Assembly (NCBI GenBank): GCA_029261275.1
Contig: JAJDBR010000253.1
Span: 1-54,921, forward strand
DNA length: 54,921 bases
From: Nitrospirales bacterium
GTDB lineage: Bacteria > Nitrospirota > Nitrospiria > Nitrospirales > UBA8639
Reading direction: 5' to 3'
This document shows, piece after piece, positions 26,937 to 38,622 of the stretch (the stretch's first letter is position 1; every line of letters begins with the position of its first letter). The notes under the pieces are model-generated. The model saw only the letters and a program-made list of their open reading frames with translations, was not told the origin of the DNA and made no database searches. A program made the translations under genes and the position numbers.

Positions 26937-27710
26937 ATGATGAAATTCTTATTGGGAAAAATATTGGTGGTGTTAGGCGTGATGGTTGCTCTTTCAGCAC
27001 CCTCGGCATTTGCGTTTGATTTTTCCTCATGGGACGGTCTACTAAAGAAATACGTGGCCCCCAAAACCATCAATGGGGTCAAGCTTCAGGCGGTCGATTA
27101 CAAGAAACTCGGTAATGATCAGGCGTATTCGAAGCTGATCAAAAATTTGGAAAAGGCCTCCCTGTCTGGTTTAAACACTCGCGAGGAGAAGCTGACTTTT
27201 TGGATAAATGTCTACAATATTATGGCGGCGAAGATGGTTCTGGATCATTATCCCGTAGACAGCATTAAAGACGCGGGCAGCCTCTTCACGGCCGTTTGGA
27301 AAAAAGAGGTCGGAATAGTGGCTGGAAAACCACGAACCTTGAATGAAATTGAACATGAGATTCTTCGAAAAATGGGGGAGCCACGAATTCATGTGGCGAT
27401 TGTCTGTGCCTCCGTGAGTTGTCCTGATCTTCGCGGGGAGGCTTATACGGTCGAAACACTCGAAAGGCAGCTCAATGATCAAATGAAACTCTTTCTCGCC
27501 AATTCCAAAAAAGGTTTACGTGTAGATACGAAAAAAGGCCGCGTCTATATGTCTTCCATATTCAAATGGTTCAAGGAAGACTTTGAGTCGAAAGGTGGGG
27601 TACGGAAATATCTTGCTCCCTTTGCACCCGAATCGGGGAAGGCGGCCTTAAAGAACAATAAGCTTAGCATCTATTACTTGGACTATGACTGGGAACTCAA
27701 CGAAGGGTAG
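26937..27710 (+). CDS. DUF547-family exported protein
   Basis: 257 aa; leader MVALSAPSAFA; FWINVYNIMAAKMVLDHYPVDSI, RIHVAIVCASVSCPDLRGEAY. Confidence 0.9.
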   Translation: MMKFLLGKILVVLGVMVALSAPSAFAFDFSSWDGLLKKYVAPKTINGVKLQAVDYKKLGNDQAYSKLIKNLEKASLSGLNTREEKLTFWINVYNIMAAKMVLDHYPVDSIKDAGSLFTAVWKKEVGIVAGKPRTLNEIEHEILRKMGEPRIHVAIVCASVSCPDLRGEAYTVETLERQLNDQMKLFLANSKKGLRVDTKKGRVYMSSIFKWFKEDFESKGGVRKYLAPFAPESGKAALKNNKLSIYYLDYDWELNEG

Positions 27711-27729
27711 GGTCTATGTAAATAAGATA

Positions 27730-28152
27730 TTAGAATTCATCATCTGGATCACGAATTAGCGTGCAAACTACGCGACGCTCAGCCCGAGGGCCATCGAATT
27801 CGCAGATAAAGATATTCTGCCATTGAGACAATCCTAATTGGCCGTCAATAATCGGAATGGATTCAGATGGCCCGACAAGACCCGCCTTCAAATGCGCATC
27901 TCCATTGCCATCCTGAGCATCATGCAACCATACACCAGGAGGAATGAGCTTGCGGAGCAGATTGACTACATCTAGTGGAACACTATCATCCCAATTTTCT
28001 TGAACCATCAGAGCAGCAGTCGCTCCCTGTGCATAGACATGCATCACACCATTCTGAATGGAACTACGGGTAAGAACCGCACGTATGGCTTCCGTGAGAT
28101 CGATTAACTCTTCTCTCTGCGTGCTCTTTATCAGGAGGGTTTCGCGCATCAA
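27730..28152 (-). CDS. YjbQ/UPF0047 family protein
   Basis: 140 aa; GVMHVYAQGATAALMVQENWDDSVPLDVVNLLRKL, DGNGDAHLKAGLVGPSESIPIIDGQLGLSQWQNIFICEFDGPRAERRV. Confidence 0.93.
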   Translation of the reverse strand: MMRETLLIKSTQREELIDLTEAIRAVLTRSSIQNGVMHVYAQGATAALMVQENWDDSVPLDVVNLLRKLIPPGVWLHDAQDGNGDAHLKAGLVGPSESIPIIDGQLGLSQWQNIFICEFDGPRAERRVVCTLIRDPDDEF

Positions 28153-28187
28153 GCAAGCCTGACCAGGTATTTGCCGACCATCCTTCT

Positions 28188-28535
28188 TTACCGTACCACC
28201 ACATTAATCGAATCCGAGACCGTCACCATATCATGGTCATGGGTAGCAACTTTTACCGTGACCGTATGTGGGCCGAATGACACATCATTAAATCTGCCAG
28301 TAAACCCCTTCTGGTACTTCCCATCCATAAACACATGCACATGATCCGCCAGCAATCCCTTCCTAAAGGAATACACTAAGTCGAACGAATTCCCGACAGT
28401 TGCTCCATTTTGCGGAGACGTAATCGTAATTGCCGATCCATCATGCACATCCAGTTGCTCCCCAGCCCATGCTTGATAGGAAAATACGAAGCTTAAACAC
28501 AATACCACGAAAATCTGTCTTCTAAACTGACCCAT
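28188..28535 (-). CDS. Secreted hypothetical protein (Ig-like/DUF4399-like)
   Basis: 115 aa; leader FVVLCLSFVFSYQAWA; HVHVFMDGKYQKGFTGRFNDVSFGPHTVTVKVATHDHDMVTVSDSINVVV. Confidence 0.7.
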   Translation of the reverse strand: MGQFRRQIFVVLCLSFVFSYQAWAGEQLDVHDGSAITITSPQNGATVGNSFDLVYSFRKGLLADHVHVFMDGKYQKGFTGRFNDVSFGPHTVTVKVATHDHDMVTVSDSINVVVR

Positions 28536-28641
28536 AAATTCCTCCTTTTCTATTTCACTAGGTGTTCAAAGATTTTCAGCCTGTTATTATTCTAACGTCT
28601 ACAAACATTTCCTGTGAAGAAGTTTTATCCTTGAGGACACC

Positions 28642-29016
28642 ATGAATCATTTCCTACGATGCTTTGCTCTAATGATGTCACTTACCTTTCTCTGGCCGTG
28701 GAAGGCCCTAGCCTACCAAGAAGAAGTTGATTGGATTTGGAATGATGTGAAATCCACCGCAAGACGGGGACCAGTGTGTATGAAATATATTGTGAAGGCC
28801 TACCCCATCAAAATTCTTCGAGGGAATGTGTCAGGTCATACTTGCCTGAACAATGCCATTGAATCATATCGAAAAGGCGATCAAGAAGAGGCCTTGGGAT
28901 GGATTCTCGCGGGCCAATGTCATGATCGACTCGCACGAGAAACGATCGTGAAACACGCCCCACAGGTCCTGGAATATATTTTACGGCAGTATGGGAATGA
29001 GATTCCGGTAAAGTAA
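28642..29016 (+). CDS. Secreted hypothetical protein
   Basis: 124 aa; leader MNHFLRCFALMMSLTFLWPWKALA; no family recognised. Confidence 0.65.
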   Translation: MNHFLRCFALMMSLTFLWPWKALAYQEEVDWIWNDVKSTARRGPVCMKYIVKAYPIKILRGNVSGHTCLNNAIESYRKGDQEEALGWILAGQCHDRLARETIVKHAPQVLEYILRQYGNEIPVK

Positions 29017-29123
29017 TATGGAAGCCCAAAATCGCATGCGGATCTTGTATTTGGACAGAAGCGAAGAACGTTGGCAATAGTATTTCCAGAAATCCCAAGA
29101 GCCCTTACCCTACAAACGAACTA

Positions 29124-29149
29124 GGCCGGGTTCCCATAAGAACCCGGCC
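29124..29149. terminator. GC-rich hairpin, likely bidirectional terminator
   Basis: ggccgggttc ccataa gaacccggcc, perfect 10-bp stem between convergent 28642-29016 (+) and icd (-); weak T-runs. Confidence 0.75.
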
Positions 29150-29190
29150 CAGCATTCAGACTTCACCTTTTCTGTTCGTCGCCTTCCCTC

Positions 29191-31464
<2,274 letters not shown>

Positions 31465-31749
31465 CTATTTCAGGTATTTGTGGAAACTGTGGAATTTCAA
31501 AGCTTGTGATTCTAATAAGATTTGGGAAAGTCGACAATCAACCGAAAGGCCCAGGAAAAAGGGAGAGACTAAAGACCCAGATAAAGAGCATTTTTGGGAA
31601 ATAATTTCGACAATCTAGGGAAGCCCTTCAAAACTCATTAAAATTCAATGGCTTGCAGAATCCCTCTAATTGCTACGAACTATCAAGAAAGCATTGATCA
31701 AAAAATGGCTAATAAGGGGTCTCTGGAGAATTTGGGGGAGGGAGGGGAA

Positions 31750-33060
31750 TTAGAGCAATTGGCGCCAGGTGAGGACCTGGACCGGAAGGGTGCGAAGGCT
31801 TGCTTCGATAGGACAGGTATCAAGCGTGATAGAAACGTCGTCATGGAGCACGTGGACTCTATTGGCATAGAGCGCACCTTTCAGAATTGATGATCCCAGC
31901 CCTCCAGCAAATGTGACTGTACCCGAGACCACAACCACCCCTTGCCATTGAAAGGGTGCTGCAATTTGGACGTTACCTTTGACCAGGAGGATGCCATAAC
32001 CCGTGACTTGAGAAACTACCAGATCCCCGCTTGAGGGTTCGGCATAGTGAACGGCAGGTGAGGTGGTCGATCCCAATGTCAGGCTAATTAAATTGTTAAG
32101 TACAGGTGTGGCACTTTTCTTTAGGTCGTTGATCTGTTGGACCAAATTCAAACTCACAGGACTTATTTGAGGAGTGGCTGGATTACCAGTTAGCCCAGTT
32201 GTCCCTACTAGCGACGCCGATGTTGCGAGTGAGATCGGCGTAAGGCCAGCAGGGAACATCCCACAGGCGTCCATACCTTGAATCGTAACCATGCTGCCTG
32301 AAAGCAGGACTTCCTTGCCTGCGTACAATGGAGCCCACACTGGAGGACCGGCAGGATGCATCACATTCACCTCAAGAATCGAATCAGCCCCTTCGACCTG
32401 CCCATGGCTCGTGATCATTTCAACCGGTGGATACATGCTCTGAAGATTGGTCGTAAATTGTTCCGGTTTTACAGAAGTGGACAATGGATACCCAAACCGA
32501 ATGAGATGCCCTCGATTCCTGGTGGAATGCAATGTGGTACCACCATCACCGTCCACATAGTGCGGTGTGGCCTGTCGATGTCCAGCCTGTTCGGCGTCAT
32601 ACTCCGTCTTGTGGTGTACCTTGGTCCAATAGGTCAAGTCAGTTTGCACACTATTTGGCAGAGCAAGTTTATTCGTCGCCTTTCCTGAGAGCGGAACGTA
32701 GTTGGTAAGTATGGCATTGTAGGTTTGATCGTCGGCTGGCTTCCACTCAGCATGAGAGAAAACATAGGCTGACCAATGTGATTGATGAGGTGAAGCAACA
32801 TCCCCGAGAAAGACGGGATTGGACGCTGGCGATCCATTTAATCGTCGTTGAGTTTCAACTAGCCCCGCCTCTGCGGCATAAAAGGTCTGGATGGCTCTTC
32901 GGTAGTTTCCGCTGATCTGCAACTCGGTCGAGGTCGCAAATAGAATCGTCGCTCCCATGATGCCAGACACGGCTACCAGCAATAGCGCAGCAATGAGCGC
33001 ACTGCCTTTTCTATTACCCTCCAAGACTTTTCGCCTTACCCATCGTTCCCTCGTATTCAT
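31750..33060 (-). CDS. PilX-like type IV pilus assembly/minor pilin protein
   Basis: 436 aa; GSALIAALLLVAVSGIMGATILFATSTELQISGNYRRAIQTFYAAEAGLVETQRRL. Confidence 0.85.
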   Translation of the reverse strand: MNTRERWVRRKVLEGNRKGSALIAALLLVAVSGIMGATILFATSTELQISGNYRRAIQTFYAAEAGLVETQRRLNGSPASNPVFLGDVASPHQSHWSAYVFSHAEWKPADDQTYNAILTNYVPLSGKATNKLALPNSVQTDLTYWTKVHHKTEYDAEQAGHRQATPHYVDGDGGTTLHSTRNRGHLIRFGYPLSTSVKPEQFTTNLQSMYPPVEMITSHGQVEGADSILEVNVMHPAGPPVWAPLYAGKEVLLSGSMVTIQGMDACGMFPAGLTPISLATSASLVGTTGLTGNPATPQISPVSLNLVQQINDLKKSATPVLNNLISLTLGSTTSPAVHYAEPSSGDLVVSQVTGYGILLVKGNVQIAAPFQWQGVVVVSGTVTFAGGLGSSILKGALYANRVHVLHDDVSITLDTCPIEASLRTLPVQVLTWRQLL

Positions 33061-33062
33061 GT

Positions 33063-33668
33063 TTAGAGATTCCTTGGGGTCAGGCGAGACTGTAGGGTCA
33101 CAGTTCGATATCCTCCGTTCGGCACGTATTTGAGATCGGGATCTTCTGTACGCGCGGTCACGGTGATCTTCACTTGTCGAATACTGGCAGAGTCGATGGT
33201 GAGATTTCCGCCTTGATCGAAATACTCTACGAGGAATGATTCGATGTTTTCTCCAAAGGGTTGATGGCCGCCTCCAGTATTCCGTCTCAATGTATGGGTC
33301 TTGGGATCAAACATAAAGGTGATGGACTCGTTGGGATCGGCAATCAGGCCATTGCCATTCAAATCCGCCTTGATTTTTAAACGACTAGGATCATAAGTAA
33401 TCCCTAGAAAATCGTTGCTCAGATCCACATCCTTGGTGACTCCTCGGGGATCGTAACCTGCCATCAATAGTTCACGACTGATGACATCCATGACCACCCG
33501 TGCTTGTTGCTGCATCTCCAACCGATCTTCTCGCACGTACTGTGTCCTGAGTTCACTGACATACAGAGAATAGACGGCACTCACCGTCACCAGACTCAAG
33601 CCAAGCGCCACTACCATTTCGATGAGGGTAAAGCCTTCTTGTGATGAGGTTCGCCAAAATGACATCAT
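33063..33668 (-). CDS. PilW-like prepilin (type IV minor pilin)
   Basis: 201 aa; class III leader QEGFTLIEMVVALGLSLVTVSAVYSLYVSELRTQ. Confidence 0.88.
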   Translation of the reverse strand: MMSFWRTSSQEGFTLIEMVVALGLSLVTVSAVYSLYVSELRTQYVREDRLEMQQQARVVMDVISRELLMAGYDPRGVTKDVDLSNDFLGITYDPSRLKIKADLNGNGLIADPNESITFMFDPKTHTLRRNTGGGHQPFGENIESFLVEYFDQGGNLTIDSASIRQVKITVTARTEDPDLKYVPNGGYRTVTLQSRLTPRNL

Positions 33669-33675
33669 TAAATTG

Positions 33676-34095
33676 CTATTCCGGAGTCAGATAAGTTTTC
33701 AGAGAGGTAGCATGTTCACCATTATCCCATTGCACTTTGACAGTAACCGTGTGTAAACCCGCCATTGGAACATGAGGAATAATCGTGAGGATGCGTTGAT
33801 GCTGAAGTGCTCCAGCCATGGAGCCATAAGACTCAGTGGTACTCAAGGGACTTGCTAAACCAATTGGCACACCTTCTCGTTTGACGTCTTCCATTTTTTC
33901 CTGCGCCAACGTGACCGCTCGTGTCATTTTTTCACTGGCACTCATACCGGTATGTGCGACAACAGAAAATCCCGCAAATCCCAACAAGGCTAAAAAGACC
34001 ACAGCCATGGCAATGACGACTTCCAGCAAAGACAATCCCTCCTGCTTCTTAACGCCTTGAGAAAATGCTGAAAATCGTTTCGCATTTACAGGCAT
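33676..34095 (-). CDS. PilV-like prepilin
   Basis: 139 aa; KKQEGLSLLEVVIAMAVVFLALLGFAGFSVVAHTGMSASEKMTRAVTLAQEKMEDVK. Confidence 0.88.
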   Translation of the reverse strand: MPVNAKRFSAFSQGVKKQEGLSLLEVVIAMAVVFLALLGFAGFSVVAHTGMSASEKMTRAVTLAQEKMEDVKREGVPIGLASPLSTTESYGSMAGALQHQRILTIIPHVPMAGLHTVTVKVQWDNGEHATSLKTYLTPE

Positions 34096-34560
34096 TTAAG
34101 ATTTCACCTTTACTCGACCCGTAATACCGAGGGTAATTTTTTTTGAGCCAGCCGTATTGGTCAGGGTGATGGAGGCCAGGTGGGAGGCCGTGCCTCGTGG
34201 TAAAAACGAGGGATTGTTTGAGGCGGTCAGCGTGACATCTTGATAGTCGGCCTGAATATCACGGGTTTCTTGGGATTCACCAATATCAATTTTCCCATTG
34301 TTGTTCTTATCGTCAAGAATGACATAATGCCGATTGTCTTGAAAAAAGACCCTTTGGCGATTTCGTTCGACTACAGCCCTCATTTTTGCTGCGACCAGGT
34401 CGGACACTACCTGTCGCACAGCGCCATTTAATCGCCAATGAGGCAACTGTGTTGATAGCCACATATTCGTGAGCATCAAGGTGATACTCATAATGCCAAG
34501 GACGATCATCAGTTCCATAAGGGTAAAACCCTTTGATGCAGGTTGAGCTCTGTCTACCAT
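34096..34560 (-). CDS. GspH/FimT-like prepilin
   Basis: 154 aa; SKGFTLMELMIVLGIMSITLMLTNMWLSTQ; GspH/FimT-like domain. Confidence 0.88.
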   Translation of the reverse strand: MVDRAQPASKGFTLMELMIVLGIMSITLMLTNMWLSTQLPHWRLNGAVRQVVSDLVAAKMRAVVERNRQRVFFQDNRHYVILDDKNNNGKIDIGESQETRDIQADYQDVTLTASNNPSFLPRGTASHLASITLTNTAGSKKITLGITGRVKVKS

Positions 34561-34607
34561 CTGCTTGTCCCTGACCTCCCGTTACAAAATTTTCAGCCTG
34601 TACCAAT

Positions 34608-35381
34608 TCAGATCAACCCGCGAAAATACCAATGCCATAGATCTGTACCCCAGATCATGGCAATGAGCGCTCCAAGCGCCAAATATGGGCCAAAAGGAAT
34701 ATATTGGCCTTTTTTCATAATCTTCAGAGCTAAAAGTCCAATTCCAATCGCCGCACCAAATACCGACGCCACCATTAAAGTAATGAGAGCCTGCTGCCAG
34801 CCTAAGAATGCACCTACCAAAGCCAAAAATTTAATATCGCCTCCGCCCATACCTTCTTTGCCAAACACATAGGGACTTATCCAGGCTAGCACCAACAAGA
34901 TCCCTCCCCCAACAACTATACCTAGAAGCGAGTTCAGCCACCCAATGGGCAAAAGGAAGGAACCACAAAGAAACCCAACCACGATCCCTGGTAGGGTAAT
35001 CACATCCGGGATGATTTTGTGATCCCAATCGATCCACGTCACCACCCAAAACACCGAGAACAATCCGGCATATATGACGGTGGCCCAGGTGAACCCAAAT
35101 CGCCAGACCACCAAGAGATATCCCAGGCCGTTGATCAACTCAATGACGGGATATCGAAGACCAATCGCTCCTTGGCAGGCCCGACAATGACCCCGTAGCC
35201 AGAAAAAGCTCAACAGCGGAACATTGTCGTACCAGCTGATTGACTTCCCGCAATCTGGACAGGCAGACCGGGGAGCCACGATTGACCGTCCAATCGGAAC
35301 TCGATGAACACAGACAGTTAAGAAGCTGCCCATGATGATTCCCAGAATAAAGACGCTTGGCCAAACAATCCAGTGAGCCAT
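34608..35381 (-). CDS. pilD: Prepilin peptidase (A24)
   Basis: 257 aa; CPDCGKSISWYDNVPLLSFFWLRGHCRACQG zinc motif, WIDWDHKIIPD, GMGGGDIKFLALVGAFLGW. Confidence 0.96.
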   Translation of the reverse strand: MAHWIVWPSVFILGIIMGSFLTVCVHRVPIGRSIVAPRSACPDCGKSISWYDNVPLLSFFWLRGHCRACQGAIGLRYPVIELINGLGYLLVVWRFGFTWATVIYAGLFSVFWVVTWIDWDHKIIPDVITLPGIVVGFLCGSFLLPIGWLNSLLGIVVGGGILLVLAWISPYVFGKEGMGGGDIKFLALVGAFLGWQQALITLMVASVFGAAIGIGLLALKIMKKGQYIPFGPYLALGALIAMIWGTDLWHWYFRGLI

Positions 35382-35506
35382 AAATGCAACAGATTCCGTA
35401 GTTATTTCGACTAGGGTGAGTTTACGTATATTTTCAGTTTACAATCCCAAAATGACCTGATATTCTCCCTTAGATAATTTGCCTAGCCAAAGATGCCGAG
35501 GACCTC

Positions 35507-35761
35507 ATGAATACGAAACCCAAACCCGCAGATGACGCTCCCATTAAACGCAAACGCCCGGAAGCCCTGACCCAACGGGAGCAGGAAATCCTTCAACTCA
35601 TCTGGTCTGGGCTAAAAAATAAAGAAATTGCGCAGCAGCTAAAAATAAGCGTCAAAACCGTGGAAGCCCACCGTGCCAATATGATGAAAAAGGTTCGGGT
35701 GTCAAATGCGGCACAACTGCTCAACGCAGCCATTCAAGAAGGTCTAATTCAAATCAAATAA
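35507..35761 (+). CDS. Small LuxR-family HTH-only regulator
   Basis: 84 aa; LTQREQEILQLIWSGLKNKEIAQQLKISVKTVEAHRANMMKKVRVSNAAQLLNAAI; no receiver or other sensor domain. Confidence 0.92.
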   Translation: MNTKPKPADDAPIKRKRPEALTQREQEILQLIWSGLKNKEIAQQLKISVKTVEAHRANMMKKVRVSNAAQLLNAAIQEGLIQIK

Positions 35762-35774
35762 ACCGCTTCCGCGA

Positions 35775-36554
35775 TTATCCCTTTCGCTCCCTTTGCCTGG
35801 CCGCTTCAAAAAGAGTAACTGCAACTGCTACGGATACATTTAAGGAATTGATCTTTCCCGATAAAGGAATTCGCACTCGGTCATCACATTTTTTGAGCAC
35901 AATCGGTCGAATCCCTTCCCCTTCATTCCCAAAGACCAGCGCAAGAGATCCCGTCAGATCAACCTCAGCATAGGAAGCCTTCGCTTCCGCATCCAGCGCA
36001 ATGGTTGTGATGAGCTGTTTCTGGCACTGTTCAACAAATTTACCCGTATTAGCCACTCGCGCAATTGGCACATGTTCTAAAGCTCCTGCAGAAGCCTTGG
36101 CCACCCCCGCCGTTAAACCCACGGCACGATGTTTTGGAATGACAATACCATGTCCTCCTGCTCCGTCCACTGTCCGAACAATAGCCCCCAAATTATGCGG
36201 ATCTTGTATCTGATCCAAGACTACCAGCAGGGCGGGAGTGGGACGTTGCTCTACTTCCTCCAACAATTCCTCGCCTTCAAGAAACTGTTTGGCCGCCACA
36301 CTTGCGACAACCCCCTGATGGTGGCGGTCGCCAGCTAAACGATCTAAACGATCACGGGATTCGACTGAATAGGGAATATGTCGTTCTTTGGCAAGACGCG
36401 TGAGAGGGAAGAACCGGCCATCGGCTTTTGCTAGCCAAAGTCGTTCGATAGAACGGGAAGGCGATTGCAGGGCTTCGGTAACAGGATGGAACCCATACAG
36501 CACATTGATGGACTCATCGTTTCCAGCGTGTGGTGCCATCGGGTCGGTCTTCAA
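35775..36554 (-). CDS. rlmB: 23S rRNA (guanosine-2'-O-)-methyltransferase RlmB (SpoU family)
   Basis: 259 aa; VLYGFHPVTEAL, LVVLDQIQDPHNLGAIVRTVDGAGGHGIVIPKH, LVFGNEGEGIRP, RIPLSGKINSLNVSVAVAVTLFEAARQR. Confidence 0.95.
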   Translation of the reverse strand: MKTDPMAPHAGNDESINVLYGFHPVTEALQSPSRSIERLWLAKADGRFFPLTRLAKERHIPYSVESRDRLDRLAGDRHHQGVVASVAAKQFLEGEELLEEVEQRPTPALLVVLDQIQDPHNLGAIVRTVDGAGGHGIVIPKHRAVGLTAGVAKASAGALEHVPIARVANTGKFVEQCQKQLITTIALDAEAKASYAEVDLTGSLALVFGNEGEGIRPIVLKKCDDRVRIPLSGKINSLNVSVAVAVTLFEAARQRERKG

Positions 36555-37965
36555 GGATAATTTTCATCTTGTCTAATTCTTGGCGGATTTTATCTGCAGT
36601 GGAAAAGTCTTTCTTGGCGCGAGCTTCATTACGAAGTTTGATTTTCGTTTCAATCCCAATAGAAAATTCATCAGAGGCACTAATTTCTCTTGTAGTTCCA
36701 AACCAGACATCTGAAGAAATATTAAACAATCCAATGGGCTCCCCAAATTTTCTGAAAATTTCTATAGCGTTTCCCTTGGCCTTATCGGATAAGCCTTTGG
36801 CTAATAACGTATTGATTTTTGCCCGTAAATCATGAAAAGCAGCGAGCGCTTTCGGCGTATTAAAATCATCATCCATACTTTCCTGAAAATTTTTGACAAA
36901 TTCCTTCAAGACTTGTTCGCAACCTTCATCACCTTGATTGCTTTCTTGAGAATCGGATTCCTCTAATCGCCGAATGAGTCCATAGATCGTAGCCAGAGCA
37001 GCATTGGCTTCAGGAAGCGATTGTTCGGAAAAATTCAGATCACTTCGATAGTGTGTGGATAAGAGATAATAGCGCAGGCATTCACCAGTTTTCGCTTCCG
37101 GACCTGCAATTGGCGACTTGTCTAAAATTGCTCGGATAGTGAAAAAATTACCAAGTGATTTGGACATTTTTTCTTTGTCCACCGTCACAAATCCATTATG
37201 TACCCAATACCGCGCAAACTCCTTCCCGGTAAAGGCACAGGATTGCGCCACTTCGTTTTCATGGTGCGGAAAGATTAAATCCTTTCCTCCGCCATGAATA
37301 TCGAAGGTGGGACCTAATTCAGCCACCGACATGGCCGAACATTCGATATGCCAACCAGGGCGACCCTTACCCCATGGACTGTCCCAGCCAGGTTCTCCAG
37401 ATTTTGAGGCTTTCCATAGGGCAAAGTCCATTGGATCCTGTTTTCGAATATCAACCTCAACTCTGGCACCAGCCTGCAACTCTTCCAAGTTTTTTCCAGA
37501 TAGTTGCCCATAGGCGGAAAATTTCTTCACGGAAAAATACACATCACCTTCTAGTTGATAGGCCATACCTTTGTTTACAAGGCCCTCAACCATATGAAGA
37601 ATATCCTGCATATGTTCGGTAGCTCGAGGCTCTGCGGTAGGTTTGGTAATACCCAAGGGCCCCATGTCTCGGTAAAAATTCTGAATATACCGCTCGCTAA
37701 TTTCATTCCAGGCCACACCATCTTTTTCGGCCCGATTGAGAATTTTGTCGTCTATGTCGGTGAAGTTTCTTACATAGGTCACCTGGTACCCTGAAAATTC
37801 CAAATAGCACCGAATCACATCGAAGGTGAGGGCACTTCGAGCATGTCCTAAATGACAATCATCATAGACCGTGACCCCACAAACATACATGCTGACCTGC
37901 TCGGGGATCAACGGGGCAAAGAGGTCTTTTTTCTTAGTCTTGGTATTATAGATAGTAATTGACAT
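36514..37965 (-). CDS. cysS: Cysteinyl-tRNA synthetase
   Basis: 483 aa; MYVCGVTVYDDCHLGHARSALTFDVIRCYLEFSGY, GWHIECSAMS, KMSKSLGNFFTIR. Confidence 0.98.
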   Translation of the reverse strand: MSITIYNTKTKKKDLFAPLIPEQVSMYVCGVTVYDDCHLGHARSALTFDVIRCYLEFSGYQVTYVRNFTDIDDKILNRAEKDGVAWNEISERYIQNFYRDMGPLGITKPTAEPRATEHMQDILHMVEGLVNKGMAYQLEGDVYFSVKKFSAYGQLSGKNLEELQAGARVEVDIRKQDPMDFALWKASKSGEPGWDSPWGKGRPGWHIECSAMSVAELGPTFDIHGGGKDLIFPHHENEVAQSCAFTGKEFARYWVHNGFVTVDKEKMSKSLGNFFTIRAILDKSPIAGPEAKTGECLRYYLLSTHYRSDLNFSEQSLPEANAALATIYGLIRRLEESDSQESNQGDEGCEQVLKEFVKNFQESMDDDFNTPKALAAFHDLRAKINTLLAKGLSDKAKGNAIEIFRKFGEPIGLFNISSDVWFGTTREISASDEFSIGIETKIKLRNEARAKKDFSTADKIRQELDKMKIILEDRPDGTTRWKR

Positions 37966-37968
37966 CGT

Positions 37969-38580
37969 CTACGGCTCGCGAGATGAGGTTTTTTGTGTCA
38001 TTTTCTGCCCCTGGTACTTTACGATCCAAAAACCTAGGACTAGTAAAACGATGAAGGCGATAGAAAAGAAATTAAAATATTTTTCAATAATTTCTTTCAT
38101 CCAGGGACCAAAGAATTGGATCGCGCCGGCCACGAGAAAAAATCTGGCGCCCCGACCAACCACTGAGGCCAGTATAAATGTTTTGAAATCCACAAAAAAT
38201 GCGCCAGCTCCAATCGTGAAGAGCTTATAGGGAATAGGAGTAAACCCTGCAATGAGAATCGCCCAGCCTTCATAGCGTTGGAAATACTGGTGTACGAGAT
38301 CCATGCGGTCCTGTCCCATAAATTTTGTCAATATGGGCCGGCCACCATACCAACCAATGCCATAGCCCAAGGCCCCTCCTAGAACTGACCCGACTGTGGC
38401 GACGGTAGCATACCACCAGGCATTTTCAGGATTGCCAAGCGTGAGGGCAATCAACAACACGTCAGGAGGGAGAGGGAAAAAAGAGGATTCGGCTAAGGAC
38501 AAGCCAAAGAGGACGGGAACTCCATAAGGCGATTCTGCCCAGGACAGCATCCAGTTATATAATTGTTTTGCCCATTCCAT
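37969..38580 (-). CDS. DedA/YqaA-family membrane protein
   Basis: 203 aa; YGVPVLFGLSLAESSFFPLPPDVLLIALTLGNP, IAGFTPIPYKLFTIGAGAF. Confidence 0.9.
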   Translation of the reverse strand: MEWAKQLYNWMLSWAESPYGVPVLFGLSLAESSFFPLPPDVLLIALTLGNPENAWWYATVATVGSVLGGALGYGIGWYGGRPILTKFMGQDRMDLVHQYFQRYEGWAILIAGFTPIPYKLFTIGAGAFFVDFKTFILASVVGRGARFFLVAGAIQFFGPWMKEIIEKYFNFFSIAFIVLLVLGFWIVKYQGQKMTQKTSSREP

Positions 38581-38622
38581 ATAATTCGGTAAAGTTACCT
38601 TGAGAATGATTCCCTACAATGC

